Below are positions 33,179 through 33,702 of a DNA stretch of 33,702 nucleotides, piece after piece. This stretch comes from an uncultured Collinsella sp. (GTDB taxonomy: Bacteria > Actinomycetota > Coriobacteriia > Coriobacteriales > Coriobacteriaceae). The notes under the pieces were generated by a model. The model saw nothing but the letters and a program-made list of their open reading frames with translations. It was not told the origin of the DNA and searched no databases. The position numbers were made by a program, and so were the translations under genes. Numbering within the stretch: the first letter of the stretch is position 1; each line of letters begins with the position of its first letter. Location of the stretch: assembly GCA_900762325.1 (NCBI GenBank), contig CAAFGG010000009.1, forward strand, positions 1 to 33,702. The letters run 5' to 3'.

Positions 33179-33660
33179 GGCCAAAATGACCCGTTTTCCT
33201 CCGTCCCCGGGGAATCAATTGGTGGCGCTCGCCACAAAACTGGCCCATCTACTACGTTTGACCCGATACCCCCGACCATACCCGCGTTTCATGAAAAATC
33301 GCAGGCGTTTTACCTGCGGTTTTTATTTCACATTACTTGCCATGGTTGAGGGTAGCGGCCTAAACGTAGTAGATGGGCCCATTTCGTGGTAGACGGGTCA
33401 CGCGGCAGCCCTCGCAAGGCCAAAATAATCCGTTTCCCTCTGTCCACGGGAGATCAAGGGATGCTACGGATATGGTGGTATTTCAAAACTATGCCGGTTT
33501 ACTACGATAAAAATGAGGTCTCCAACCACGCGTGACTTTTTCGCAAAACCGCAAGCCGCCTACCTGCACTGATAATTGTTCTCGGGGGAAGCGGGCACTG
33601 CGGGGCGCGGCAACGGCGCGCGATTTCCGCGTCGCAGCGCTACCCTGATGCTGAATGCCG
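33179..33660. repeat. Diverged tandem repeat in gene-free DNA
   Basis: The unit starting at 33179 recurs at 33418. The openings GGCCAAAATGACCCGTTTTC and GGCCAAAATAATCCGTTTCC are clearly related, and both continue to a CTACTACG/TTACTACG segment about 71-82 bp in. The second copy is more degraded. No open frame in 33006-33702 looks like a gene. Confidence 0.5.
33242..33379. repeat. 18-nt inverted repeat enclosing a terminator-like hairpin
   Basis: Arms 33242-33259 and 33362-33379 are perfect inverted copies. Between them CGCAGG (33300-33305) and CCTGCG (33313-33318), flanked by A5 and T5, form a bidirectional terminator-like hairpin. The motif family GTAGTAGATGGG/GTGGTAGACGGG recurs just after. 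Confidence 0.55.
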
Positions 33661-33702
33661 GGACGATGACCCACTGACCTGCTGACGCCTCTTCGGCCGT
33701 CC

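Noticed and set aside
1..33702. Prophage, integrative element or toxin-antitoxin locus
   Set aside because: No integrase, transposase, phage structural gene or small paired toxin/antitoxin frame was recognised on either strand.

Overview
The window is GC-rich, gene-dense and looks like chromosomal DNA of a gut-type Coriobacteriia actinobacterium, most likely Collinsella or a close relative. This is inferred from three things: gene content (an NRAMP-related magnesium transporter, a giant LPxTG adhesin built of pilin-type isopeptide domains, DrrAB-like and MacB-like exporters); GGGGACAGTCC/GGGGACGTTC palindromic repeats of a kind I associate with this group; and clear Shine-Dalgarno sites alongside one apparently leaderless gene. 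No rRNA, convincing tRNA, CRISPR array, phage or transposase gene is visible.

Layout. 194-2161 (minus): ribokinase then nucleoside hydrolase, a ribonucleoside salvage pair. 2348-4564 (plus): an OatA-like O-acetyltransferase (acyltransferase-3 plus SGNH domain). 4565-5081: gene-free, with a 226-bp element bounded by 32-nt inverted repeats. 5082-8197 (minus): an NRAMP-related Mg2+ transporter (NRMT) preceded by a PRC-barrel/MgtE_N/CBS protein with an unusual membrane domain. A promoter-like -10 box and a roughly 200-nt structured leader lie upstream of this pair. 8526-11149 (minus): an extracytoplasmic NodB-fold protein with a degenerate active site, a PRC-barrel protein and a YtxH protein. 11286-14314 (minus): a CphA-N-like protein, a CorC/CNNM-type transporter and a hemolysin III/TrhA protein. 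14501-15466 (plus): an exported or membrane-anchored alpha/beta hydrolase with two matching operator-like dyads. 15718-16923 (minus): a DUF362 protein with two 4Fe-4S clusters. 17208-20596 (minus): a MacB-like ATPase and FtsX permease. 20909-24236 (minus): a DrrA-like ATPase and two ABC-2 permeases. 24437-26208 (plus): a DesK/NarL-type two-component system, divergent from that exporter. 26430-33005 (minus): a 2191-residue surface protein. 33006-33702: gene-free, with a motif cluster and a diverged tandem repeat.

How the genes may work together. Three membrane proteins (NRMT, the MgtE-like protein and the CorC homologue) point to magnesium handling. The first two are 8 bp apart and look co-translated behind a leader with two mutually exclusive helices. 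I consider this NRMT plus MgtE-like sensor plus leader the best candidate for a poorly described system. The two-component system probably controls its divergent exporter. The O-acetyltransferase, NodB-like protein and adhesin all act at the cell surface.

Non-coding structure is abundant. All three convergent gene junctions contain a long inverted repeat of a different family, and three co-directional junctions carry REP-like palindromes. All functional calls come from reading the sequence; no database search or folding program was run.
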